The notes under the pieces were generated by a model. The model was not told where the DNA came from and did no database searches. It worked only from the letters and a program-made list of their open reading frames with translations. Below are positions 6,128 to 13,332 of a stretch of 17,701 bases of DNA, one piece after another (position 1 is the first letter of the stretch; the number at the start of each line of letters is the position of its first letter). The stretch covers positions 1-17,701 of the forward strand of contig CAZJBP010000075.1 of assembly GCA_964544115.1 (NCBI GenBank), in the 5' to 3' direction. The stretch comes from CAZJBP01 sp964544115. Its GTDB lineage: Bacteria > Verrucomicrobiota > Kiritimatiellia > UBA8416 > JADHWI01. The translations under genes and the position numbers were made by a program.

Positions 6128-8653
6128 CTACTTGCGGGACACATCCAGCCCCATGTTCAGCAGTTCCTCCAAGGGCCCGTGCAGATTCAGATTCAAGTCC
6201 ACCGGCGCGGGCCACTCTTTGTCGTTTGATTTGCCGCCCAAGGTGATCCGCAAGGTGCCCTCATCTCCCTTCCCTTGCTCAAGGTCCATCCTGAACGTGC
6301 TGAAGTTCAGGTCGCTCAGTGCCCGCGACAGCGGCGCCTGCACCGAGCCCTGGATTCCGGCTTTTTCCAGCAGCGCCGCCATCTGCGAAGGATCGTCCAG
6401 CTTCAGGGTCCCCCCCTGCCCGGGCAGGGAATAGAGGAACCCCGTCGACAGCTTCACATGTCCGTTGTCGAAGCCCACCGGAAACCGCCCGTAGAGCACG
6501 CCCTGGATCTGCCCCTTGACCGGAAACAGCATCATCAGCGCTTCGCCCAAGTCAATCCGGTCCGCATAAACGATGAACTCGTCTTTCGGATTCTTGAGAT
6601 TCAAGTGCACCGAGTAGGCGTCCAGGCTCCCCTTGCACCAGCCGACCTCCATACGGTCCACGAACAGCTCTTGCTCCGTCAATTGAAAAGCAAGGCGTCC
6701 TTGATCCGTCCGGACATTCCCAGCTTTGGCCCGCTTGAACGAGACCAGCGGACGCTCGATGGTCCTGAAGAACACGCCGCTCTCAAACGGCACGTCTGCA
6801 GCAATCCCCTCGACCTCCAGGTTGCCGCTGCGCACAAGCCCTTCCGCCAGCTTCACCCGGCCCAGCACATGCGGCTGTGACCCCAGGAACCGAACATGGG
6901 CCTCGGCTGACACGCGTCCCGAGACCTCCGTCCCCTCCGCCTTCTGTCGAACCCATTCCGCCAGCGCGTCGCCCGCCGCGATCTCCGCCTCGGGCAACGT
7001 CACATCGATCACCATCTGCCGCGGATCATCCAGCGGCACGCTAGCCGCCAGCACTACACCCAGGCGGCTCCCGGTCACATGTGCCCCCAGCCGCGCCGTC
7101 ACGTTGGAGGCACCTGCTGACAGGGCGAATGCATCCGGTTCGACCTTCAGGCCCTGAACCTCCAGCCGCCGCCACGTCAGGCTCTGCTCCGGAAGGAACG
7201 ACAGCCCCTTTGCCGGGGACCAGGCGAGCGGCACCGCCCCCCTCACGTCCTCCAACACCGCCGATGAGCCTGCGCGCGCCCACCCGTTGCTCAGGTTCAC
7301 CGTCACACCCACCGCTGCGTTCGAAGCCAGAGTTGGATTGAAGGCCGGGACCTTCACCTGGGCCGAGAGCCGCCCCACTCCCGCCTCCCCCACCCCTTCA
7401 CCCCCGGACTCTATGCGGGCCGACACTTCCCGCAGCCACGCGCCGCCCTCTGCGGACACGCTCGTCGCGCTGCCACGAAGCGTTGCTTCCGCTCCGGCGG
7501 TCGCCTGCACATTCACCCCCTCCTGCGCGAACGACAGGCCGAAGTCAGGAACGCGCAACGACACTTGCCCCGCGGGATTGGAGTTCAGCCCCGAAACGAC
7601 GATCTCGCCTTCGAATGGCACGGCACGATCCTGAAACAATGTCTGAGGCTGTGGCTGCGAGTCCGGCTCGCTCATGCGTCCCTTGAAAACACCCGAAGCC
7701 GACGTGTACGGCGGCAAGCACGTAAGCGTCACGTCAGCCCCGCCCTCCAGAGACAGATCGCGCAGCTGGATTTGGCCGCCTTCCATCCGGCCGTCAACGC
7801 GCACCACGCCCGGCTTATCGTCGACGATTTCCGTGGAACCGGTGACGCGCAGCGCGCCAGCACCCGCGCGGCCGTTTGCCAGCAGCACGGACGGGTGCAG
7901 CGTCTCGGCCTCAAAGCTCGCCTGACCGCTCCATAGCGCCGGTGGTCGCCGTCCCAGCTCCGCTTCGGCGTGAATCGTGCCCCCCTGTAAGAACAAGCCC
8001 GAAACCGAAGGAAGGCCCTGCGACAGCACCTGCAGCATGGCTCGCCCTGATATGTCCGCGTCCATCGTTGCGGTCAACCACTGGTTCGTGGCCGTCTGAT
8101 GAAAACGCGCCGTCCCGCACAGGGTCAGCAGGGGGGACTCCTCCTGCGAACCCAGCCTGGGTCCACCGACCTGAAAAACCGACACCTGCAGATCCTGCAG
8201 CGAAGCCGCACCCAACACAAACCGCGCGTTCGCGGAGGATCCGGCGGGGGCTTCTTTGGGCTGCGATTCCAGCAGCGGCCTGACCCGCTCGTACAAGGGC
8301 GACGTCACCTTGCCGCCGTCCACCGTCACCTGCGTCCGGACCCCACGCACCGTGACGCGTTCGATGCGGCGGCGTAAGACCTCGCGAATCGAGAACCGCA
8401 CGTCAACCCTGTCGATGGTGAGCGACGGCACGGGCATACCCACCCGGATGTCTTCCACCACGACATGCCCCGGCGAGAGCGTCCGAATCGTGAAGTCGGC
8501 GTCTGCAAAGCCCTGCCGCGCCAGCTCATGTCGCACCATGCGCGTCACGACCGCGGCGCGACACGACCACAGAGTCGCGCCCGCAACCAGCACGAGGAAG
8601 ATCACCCCCAACAGGATGGATTTCTTACGGATAATGTTGGACACCCTGTTCAA
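6128..8653 (-). CDS. ydbH: YdbH-like AsmA-type intermembrane phospholipid transport protein
   Basis: An 841-residue protein (E. coli YdbH is about 880) with a single N-terminal inner-membrane anchor (about residues 9-29) and a long, beta-rich periplasmic region with repeated amphipathic strands, typical of AsmA-like lipid-channel proteins. The C-terminal part, from about residue 610, resembles the YdbH domain: VPFESGVFFRTIERPLVSF, GGTLKLDDPSQ, LSDLNFSTFRMDL, GTLRITLGGKSND and VDLNLNLHGPLEELLNMG. In E. coli YdbH forms a hydrophobic groove carrying phospholipids between membranes, overlapping in role with TamB and YhdP. The start is uncertain: the frame begins at TTG (8653), with a GTG at 8644, and neither has a strong Shine-Dalgarno. 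The first gene of a six-gene minus-strand block. Confidence 0.82.
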   Translation of the reverse strand: MNRVSNIIRKKSILLGVIFLVLVAGATLWSCRAAVVTRMVRHELARQGFADADFTIRTLSPGHVVVEDIRVGMPVPSLTIDRVDVRFSIREVLRRRIERVTVRGVRTQVTVDGGKVTSPLYERVRPLLESQPKEAPAGSSANARFVLGAASLQDLQVSVFQVGGPRLGSQEESPLLTLCGTARFHQTATNQWLTATMDADISGRAMLQVLSQGLPSVSGLFLQGGTIHAEAELGRRPPALWSGQASFEAETLHPSVLLANGRAGAGALRVTGSTEIVDDKPGVVRVDGRMEGGQIQLRDLSLEGGADVTLTCLPPYTSASGVFKGRMSEPDSQPQPQTLFQDRAVPFEGEIVVSGLNSNPAGQVSLRVPDFGLSFAQEGVNVQATAGAEATLRGSATSVSAEGGAWLREVSARIESGGEGVGEAGVGRLSAQVKVPAFNPTLASNAAVGVTVNLSNGWARAGSSAVLEDVRGAVPLAWSPAKGLSFLPEQSLTWRRLEVQGLKVEPDAFALSAGASNVTARLGAHVTGSRLGVVLAASVPLDDPRQMVIDVTLPEAEIAAGDALAEWVRQKAEGTEVSGRVSAEAHVRFLGSQPHVLGRVKLAEGLVRSGNLEVEGIAADVPFESGVFFRTIERPLVSFKRAKAGNVRTDQGRLAFQLTEQELFVDRMEVGWCKGSLDAYSVHLNLKNPKDEFIVYADRIDLGEALMMLFPVKGQIQGVLYGRFPVGFDNGHVKLSTGFLYSLPGQGGTLKLDDPSQMAALLEKAGIQGSVQAPLSRALSDLNFSTFRMDLEQGKGDEGTLRITLGGKSNDKEWPAPVDLNLNLHGPLEELLNMGLDVSRK

Positions 8654-8812
8654 ACACCGCGTTCGCGTCAGGAGGACTACCGTTCGCGGGCGGCGTCGGC
8701 ACCCAGCCGCCGCAGCCTGCCCGAACGATCGTCTTCATGGCGTGAAGGATGACGAGACGGCGGGGCGATGGCAATCACGAAGCGGACGGCTTTTGGCCTC
8801 CCATATTCTTGC

Positions 8813-8840
8813 TTGCGCCTATATCACAGTGTGATATACA
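8813..8840 (+). promoter_or_regulatory. Putative sigma-70-like promoter of the HTH/beta-helix operon
   Basis: TTGCGC (8813-8818) and TATACA (8835-8840) are separated by 16 bp. An alternative pairing is TTGCTT (8809-8814) with GATATA (8833-8838), 18 bp apart. This is the only AT-rich patch in the divergent region and sits about 45-50 bp before the start codon of the HTH gene. The palindrome at 8820-8838 fills the spacer and -10 region, as expected for a repressible promoter. Positions are by eye only. Confidence 0.5.
8820..8838. promoter_or_regulatory. Perfect 19-bp palindromic operator candidate
   Basis: TATATCACA-G-TGTGATATA has nine-base arms that are exact reverse complements around a single central base. 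It overlaps the putative promoter of the HTH gene, starting 66 bp before its ATG. A dimeric repressor site is the simplest reading, and the XRE-type protein encoded immediately downstream is the natural candidate ligand (autoregulation). It is also 167 bp upstream of the divergent ydbH-like gene and could affect that too. Confidence 0.65.
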
Positions 8841-8885
8841 CTCCTGCCACGTGAGAGTCACTTTCTACTCGGGGGACCTGTGCAG

Positions 8886-9335
8886 ATGCCAAACCAGGAT
8901 CTGACCGAATGGGTGTTCACCATCCGCTCCAAGCTGGGGCTGTCGCAGTCCAAGCTGGCCGACATGCTGGGGGTTTCACCCCGGGCGATTCAGAGTTACG
9001 AGCAAGGGTGGCGCGTACCGCCGCGTCCTTTCGCCATGCAACTGATGACGGTGCTGGCCCTTCACGTCGAGACCCCGCCCCCCTCACAGCCCTGCTGGCG
9101 CTTGACCGGTTGTCCTGCCGAGGCGCGGAACACCTGTGCGGCGCACTCGGTCGGACGGGGCCGCTCATGCTGGCAGCTCTCCGGACGATCCTGCGGCAAG
9201 CACAGGGGCACCGGCCGCTCCAAGACCGGGCTCCCGTGCATCGGGTGCGAGGTGATGACGCGCCTGCTGGACAGCCCCTGCCGGCGAGCCGCCGTCGGAG
9301 CAACCCACGTGCCATGTAAGGAGGAAGAGATATGA
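8886..9335 (+). CDS. XRE-family HTH regulator with Cys-rich two-CW domain
   Basis: A 149-residue cytoplasmic DNA-binding protein. Residues 6-60 are an XRE/Cro-type helix-turn-helix (LGLSQSKLADMLGVSPRAIQSYEQGWRVPP, recognition helix about 31-41). The C-terminal half has nine cysteines (70, 76, 84, 95, 103, 118, 121, 132, 144) with two Cys-Trp pairs, C70-W71 and C95-W96, in the spacing of 'two-CW' domains: CWxxxxxC, C, then CWxxxxxxxC and a CxxC at 118-121. Such a cluster suggests metal or Fe-S binding and a redox- or metal-sensing switch; that is inference. A GTG at 8880 is possible, but the ATG at 8886 has GGGGGA nine bases upstream. The stop overlaps the beta-helix gene start by ATGA, and the palindrome at 8820-8838 suggests autoregulation. 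Confidence 0.85.
   Translation: MPNQDLTEWVFTIRSKLGLSQSKLADMLGVSPRAIQSYEQGWRVPPRPFAMQLMTVLALHVETPPPSQPCWRLTGCPAEARNTCAAHSVGRGRSCWQLSGRSCGKHRGTGRSKTGLPCIGCEVMTRLLDSPCRRAAVGATHVPCKEEEI
9318..9324 (+). promoter_or_regulatory. Strong Shine-Dalgarno for the beta-helix gene
   Basis: AAGGAGG lies seven bases before the ATG at 9332 and inside the last codons of the HTH gene. Together with the ATGA overlap (9332-9335) it shows that regulator and surface protein are translated from one message. Confidence 0.8.
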
Positions 9336-12214
9336 AGACAAGAGGAACCCTTCTGGCGCTGTGCGCCCTGTCCCTGATGTTCACCCGCGAGGTACGTTCG
9401 CAGGGCGCCTTGACGCCGCCGGGACCGCCCGAGCCCACGATGAGGACCCTCGACCAGATCGAGCCGCGGACGCCCATATCGTCCCTGCCGTTCGCCATCA
9501 CCCAGCCGGGCTCCTACGTGGTCGTCCGCAACCTCAGCGGCGCGGCGGGCGGCATTACCGTGGCCGCCTCGAACGTGACGATCGACTTGAACGGTTTCAC
9601 GCTGACGGGCGATCGGCTGGTTCTGGGGCACGGCATCATCGTCGTGCCAAGCGATAACGTCTCGGTCCAGAACGGCGTTCTGGAGCAGTGGGGCGGCGAC
9701 GGCGTGCATGCCGAAGGCGTGACGGACCTTCATCTCCAGGACGTTCGCGTCGTGCGGTGCGTCGGCGACGGCGTCGAGGCCGGTTCCGCATCCGGGCGCG
9801 CGGTCACGGTCGCCGACAACGACGGCGCCGGACTCAAGCTGGGCAGCGGCCTGAGCGCGGGAAAAGTCTCCTTCCAGGACTTCCACTTCGTGAGGGCCTA
9901 TGGAAACGGCTCAGGCGGTATCTCCTACGTGGGCCCGTGTGACGCTTCGCTGAGCGATTCGCGCGTCGTCGACAACACCGGACATGGCGTCTCCTGGGCA
10001 TCCTCGGCCGCGACTGACCGCGCGAGCCTCCGCCTCGAACGGTGCGAGGTCAGCGGCAACACCGGAAGCGGGCTGCACGTCGAGGAATCCTCGCCCGTCA
10101 GCGTGGCCTGCTCCACGCGGGCGAGTTCATTCGAGAACAACGGCGGCGACGGCATCGCCCTGCTGCTCTCGAGCGTCGATTCCCGCCTGGCGCTCGATCT
10201 CCGCGAGGGTGCGGCGTCCGGCAATGGCGGCAACGGCATGAACATCAAGGAGAGCGGCTGCCGAGAGAACGCGAACACGTTGATTGACTTCAAGCTCGAA
10301 TTCAATGCTCTGGCCGGCAGCGCAAAGCTGGACTGCGACGATTCCCCCAGCCTGTTCAGCGGGGTCGTCGCGCGCGGCAACGGAGGGCGCGGATTAGACC
10401 ACCAGGGCGGCGCATGGACATTCGAGGACTGCACGGTGGTTGAGAACGGAGCCGAGGGGTTGCGCGCAGTGATGAAGACCGGCCACGTGACGTTGATCAA
10501 GTTTGCCGACTGCGACTTCGCGCGCAACGTCGGAGCCGGCGCGGCGATCGTGCCTGAAGCGCCGGGGGGCAGTTACAAGGTGTCGATGCAGGACATGCAT
10601 TTCCGGCAGAACGGCGGCGGCGGGCTCTCCCTGGTCGGCTCATGCGACGTCAGCCTGGACGGGGCGAGCGTGCTGGCGAACACGGGTCACGGCGTTTCAT
10701 GGGCCTCCGCGGCGGGCGGGGGCGGAACGCCAGCGGCGGCGAGCTTCGTGCGCCTGGGGCTCCGCCGGCTGGTCTGTGACGACAATACGGCGAGCGGCCT
10801 CTACATTTCCGAGGGCGGGGACGTCGATGTCGACTGCGACTTCGCGGCCTGCGCGTTCGACCGCAACGGCGCCGACGGCGTGACGCTGCTGCTGACGGAC
10901 ATCGCATCCCGGCTGGACATCGTCCATCGCGGCGGCGGCGCCTGCGACAACGGGGGGCAGGGGCTGAACCTGGCCGCGGGACGGGGCGCCAACCAGGGCT
11001 TCTTCGATATCGCGCTGTCGCGCAATGCCTCCAGCGGCATGAACAAGATCGACGCCGGCGCCAGCCCGGGAACGATGGAGAACGTGGTGGCGCAGGACAA
11101 CGGGAGCCACGGACTCGACCTGACCGGCGGAACGTGGAGCATCGGGCGCTGCGTTGTCTCGGACAACACCGGCGGGGGCGTCGTCTATGCGTCAAAGCAT
11201 GTCAAGACCGGGCATGTCAGCCTCCTGAAGGTCTACGACTGCGACATGGAGCGCAACGGAGGCGACGGTCTGTCTGTCCGCACGATTGAGGATGACGCCA
11301 GTTACAAGGTGTCGATGCAGGACATGCACTTTCGATCAAACACAGGCAACGGCGTCCACCTGAGCTGCGACAACGCCCTCGCATCGGTCGAACTCGACTG
11401 GCTGGATTGCTCCTCGGGCGGCAACGCAGGCAGCGGCGTATTCCTCCATGCGCCCGTGGTCATGGATAAGGGGCTGCGCTTCAGGCTGAAGGGAGGCGAC
11501 TGCGACGACAACGTGAATGACGGCGTGCTGGTGGACAGTTCGGTGGATGTCAGGACCGGCGAGTTGAGCGGGCTCGCCCTGCGCAATAACGGCGGCGCGG
11601 GGTTTTCGGCGCCCGGCGGCGCCCTGCGGTTGCGGGGTTGCGTCGCGTCGGGCAACGGCGGTGACGGGTTCCTCATCACCCGGCCGCCTGCGGTGGGACA
11701 ACTCTACCAATGCAGCCTGGCGAGTGACGGTTGCGACGCCGTGCGGAACGGCGGCTCAGGTCTCGTGGTCGCGGACTTCGATGCCTCTTCCCGGGCGAGC
11801 CTGTCCGTGACCGGCGGACAGGTCTGTGACAACGCCCTCTCCGGCATCGACCTCTCGACCTCGCCTGGGGCGCGGGGCCGCGTCCACGCGATCCACTCCG
11901 GCTCGAATCTCGTTTACGGAATGGTCTCTGCCTCCTCCAGCCTCTCCGTCACCGAAAACCAGTTCACGGGCAACGGCTCCTCCGGTCTTCACGTTCTGGA
12001 AGGCGCCCACCACGTGGCTCGCAACGTCTGCACGGACAACGCCGTCGGCGTCTATCTGGCGACCACCGGCAGCACGGTGCTCCAGAACACCTTCGGTGGG
12101 GGCGCGGGCGGCGTGCCCCAGGTGCCCATCGAGGACGTGACCGGTGCCAGCGACATCGCGCCGCCGCAGAATGCGGCAACCGGAACGAACCCGCTGGGCA
12201 ATCAGGTGTTCTAG
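9332..12214 (+). CDS. Secreted right-handed parallel beta-helix repeat protein
   Basis: A 960-residue exported protein. A Sec signal (residues 1-23, MKTRGTLLALCALSLMFTREVRS) is followed by a header, GALTPPGPPEPTMRTLDQIE and RTPISSLPFAITQPGSYVV, which I recognise from PVC beta-helix proteins. From about residue 50 to 930 there are degenerate beta-helix coils with NVTIDLNGF, NGGxG and GN.G.G turns. A larger internal repeat is present: KVSFQDFHF at 178, KVSMQDMHF at 416 and again at 659, spaced 238 and 243 residues. Units 1 and 2 also share NTGHGVSWAS. No polysaccharide-lyase active site, membrane anchor or sorting signal was recognised, so an adhesin/structural role is more likely than an enzyme, but this is open. 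Cotranscribed with the HTH gene before it and the GANVGW protein 12 nt after it. Confidence 0.85.
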   Translation: MKTRGTLLALCALSLMFTREVRSQGALTPPGPPEPTMRTLDQIEPRTPISSLPFAITQPGSYVVVRNLSGAAGGITVAASNVTIDLNGFTLTGDRLVLGHGIIVVPSDNVSVQNGVLEQWGGDGVHAEGVTDLHLQDVRVVRCVGDGVEAGSASGRAVTVADNDGAGLKLGSGLSAGKVSFQDFHFVRAYGNGSGGISYVGPCDASLSDSRVVDNTGHGVSWASSAATDRASLRLERCEVSGNTGSGLHVEESSPVSVACSTRASSFENNGGDGIALLLSSVDSRLALDLREGAASGNGGNGMNIKESGCRENANTLIDFKLEFNALAGSAKLDCDDSPSLFSGVVARGNGGRGLDHQGGAWTFEDCTVVENGAEGLRAVMKTGHVTLIKFADCDFARNVGAGAAIVPEAPGGSYKVSMQDMHFRQNGGGGLSLVGSCDVSLDGASVLANTGHGVSWASAAGGGGTPAAASFVRLGLRRLVCDDNTASGLYISEGGDVDVDCDFAACAFDRNGADGVTLLLTDIASRLDIVHRGGGACDNGGQGLNLAAGRGANQGFFDIALSRNASSGMNKIDAGASPGTMENVVAQDNGSHGLDLTGGTWSIGRCVVSDNTGGGVVYASKHVKTGHVSLLKVYDCDMERNGGDGLSVRTIEDDASYKVSMQDMHFRSNTGNGVHLSCDNALASVELDWLDCSSGGNAGSGVFLHAPVVMDKGLRFRLKGGDCDDNVNDGVLVDSSVDVRTGELSGLALRNNGGAGFSAPGGALRLRGCVASGNGGDGFLITRPPAVGQLYQCSLASDGCDAVRNGGSGLVVADFDASSRASLSVTGGQVCDNALSGIDLSTSPGARGRVHAIHSGSNLVYGMVSASSSLSVTENQFTGNGSSGLHVLEGAHHVARNVCTDNAVGVYLATTGSTVLQNTFGGGAGGVPQVPIEDVTGASDIAPPQNAATGTNPLGNQVF
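10570..10599 (+). repeat. 30-bp exact intragenic direct repeat, copy 1
   Basis: This 30-bp stretch (beginning CAGTTACAAGG, ending GACATGCA) recurs exactly at 11299-11328, 729 bp downstream and in the same codon frame. It encodes the YKVSMQDMH core shared by beta-helix superrepeat units 2 and 3. Exact DNA identity within otherwise diverged units points to recent duplication or gene conversion. Confidence 0.85.
11299..11328 (+). repeat. 30-bp exact intragenic direct repeat, copy 2
   Basis: Identical to 10570-10599; it marks the start of the third, shorter and more diverged superrepeat unit of the beta-helix protein. Confidence 0.85.
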
Positions 12215-12226
12215 AGAGGGGCGCCC

Positions 12227-13102
12227 ATGAACACGAAACTCCTGATCACCGGACTGGCGTTGGCGGCCGGCGCCGGCCTCGTGCGCGCTGACACCACGGT
12301 CAGCCCCGTGCACCGCCACGCGTACGGCGCCAACGTCGGATGGATCGACGCCCGCGCGGATGGGACGAACGGCGCCGTTCTGGCCCAGCATTACTGCACC
12401 GGCCACCTGTGGAGCGCCAACGTCGGTTGGATCGGCCTCGGCGGCGGGCCGACCAACGGCTGGCACTACTCCAACGCCTCGGCCACGGACTGGGGCGTCA
12501 ACCACGACGGGGCCGGGCATCTGACCGGCCACGCATATGGCGCAAACGTCGGATGGCTCACCTTCGAGCAGACGTATGGGAAGCCCGGGGTCGACTTGAT
12601 GACCGGCAACCTGACCGGCTACATCTGGGGGGCGAACGTCGGCTGGATCAGCCTCACCAACAGCCAGGCCTTTGTGCGCACCGACGCGCTGGGCACTGGA
12701 CCGGACAGCGACGGCGACGGACTTCCCGACGCCTGGGAGCTCGAGAAGGCGGGAGATCTCGTGACGCTCGACCCTCTGGACCCGGACTCGGACGACGACG
12801 GGGTCCCGGACGAGGACGAATACGTGGCCGACACCGATCCCCTCGATCCGGCCTCGCGTCTGGTGATCACCGCGTTTGACCGCGCGGCCGATACGGACGC
12901 GGTGACATGGCCCGTGGCCCAAACGCGACTCTACCGGCTGCTGCACACCGACAGCCTGACAAACGCTCCACTGCTTTGGAGCGACAGCGGAGCGGGGCTG
13001 ATCCCTCCGAGCGGCGCGCCCGCAATCACCCAGAGCGTGGCGGACCCAACCGACCCCCAGCGCTTCTACCGCGTTCAGGCCGTTGTGCCTTTGTCGCCGT
13101 GA
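12227..13102 (+). CDS. Secreted GANVGW-repeat protein with thrombospondin type 3 calcium motifs
   Basis: A 291-residue exported protein. A Sec signal (residues 1-21, ending VRA) is followed by four copies of an ANVGW motif: HAYGANVGWID at 31, HLWSANVGWIG at 60, HAYGANVGWLT at 102, and YIWGANVGWIS at 132. Two Asp-rich calcium-binding type 3 motifs follow, DSDGDGLPDAWE (160-171) and DSDDDGVPDEDEY (187-199), then DTDPLDP. The C-terminal region (about 212-286, with TRLYRLLHTDSL and DPQRFYRV) is a beta-sandwich-like domain I recognise from secreted PVC proteins. The function is unknown; a cell-surface or matrix protein is plausible. GAGGGG lies five bases before the ATG. It is the third gene of the HTH/beta-helix operon and ends 15 bp from a convergent gene. 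Confidence 0.82.
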   Translation: MNTKLLITGLALAAGAGLVRADTTVSPVHRHAYGANVGWIDARADGTNGAVLAQHYCTGHLWSANVGWIGLGGGPTNGWHYSNASATDWGVNHDGAGHLTGHAYGANVGWLTFEQTYGKPGVDLMTGNLTGYIWGANVGWISLTNSQAFVRTDALGTGPDSDGDGLPDAWELEKAGDLVTLDPLDPDSDDDGVPDEDEYVADTDPLDPASRLVITAFDRAADTDAVTWPVAQTRLYRLLHTDSLTNAPLLWSDSGAGLIPPSGAPAITQSVADPTDPQRFYRVQAVVPLSP

Positions 13103-13117
13103 ACCCGCGAGTGGTTC

Positions 13118-13327
13118 TCAGACCTGATCCGCCGGCGGATCGAGGCGGGCGAGGGCGTCGAGCAGGGCCTCGACCTCCTCGCGGGTGGCGCCCATGCGGG
13201 CGGCGAATTCCCACTCCTCGATCGCTTCGAGGGATTCGTTCAGTGCGTTGCCGATGGTCGCCAGTTCATCGCGGCTGACCCGCATCACGATGCCGTCGCT
13301 GTCCTGCTCCTGTTTGACAAACTGCAT
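13118..13327 (-). CDS. Small acidic protein, candidate immunity protein
   Basis: A 69-residue, mostly helical cytoplasmic protein with no signal. It has 16 acidic and 6 basic residues. The pattern VMRVSRDELATIGNALNESLEAI..WEFAARMGATREEVEALL resembles small proteins I recall next to polymorphic-toxin genes; this is recognition by pattern, not a search. It starts 5 nt after the stop of the toxin-like gene, with GAGGT (13335-13339) seven bases before its ATG. The toxin/immunity reading rests on this adjacency, the acidity and the small size. A much longer frame through it (to 13801) is a shadow of the toxin-like gene. Its 3' end contains the perfect palindrome at 13126-13141. Confidence 0.7.
   Translation of the reverse strand: MQFVKQEQDSDGIVMRVSRDELATIGNALNESLEAIEEWEFAARMGATREEVEALLDALARLDPPADQV
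13126..13141. repeat. Perfect 16-bp palindrome at a convergent gene junction
   Basis: GATCCGCC-GGCGGATC has no loop and lies inside the last codons of the candidate immunity gene, 24 bp past the stop of the convergent GANVGW gene. It may be a coincidence in GC-rich coding DNA or help end transcription from one side; no U-run accompanies it. Confidence 0.4.
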
Positions 13328-13332
13328 CGTGG

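Noticed and set aside
5905..6144. Extended start for the YnbE-like gene at 6144
   Set aside because: The extra 22 residues spoil the lipoprotein signal and overlap the ydbH-like gene; the ATG at 6078 has an ideal Shine-Dalgarno.
8909..9319. Overlapping plus-strand frame within the HTH gene
   Set aside because: The HTH and two-CW motifs are in the other frame; this frame lacks motifs and a ribosome binding site.
10570..11328. CRISPR-like or transposon direct repeats
   Set aside because: The two identical 30-bp copies are in the same coding frame and explained by protein-level repeats; there is no spacer array or transposase.
11756..12946. Minus-strand open frame (396 codons) across the end of the beta-helix gene and the GANVGW gene
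   Set aside because: It spans two clear plus-strand genes with signal peptides and repeats, and its translation is Val/Gly/Arg-rich without recognisable domains.
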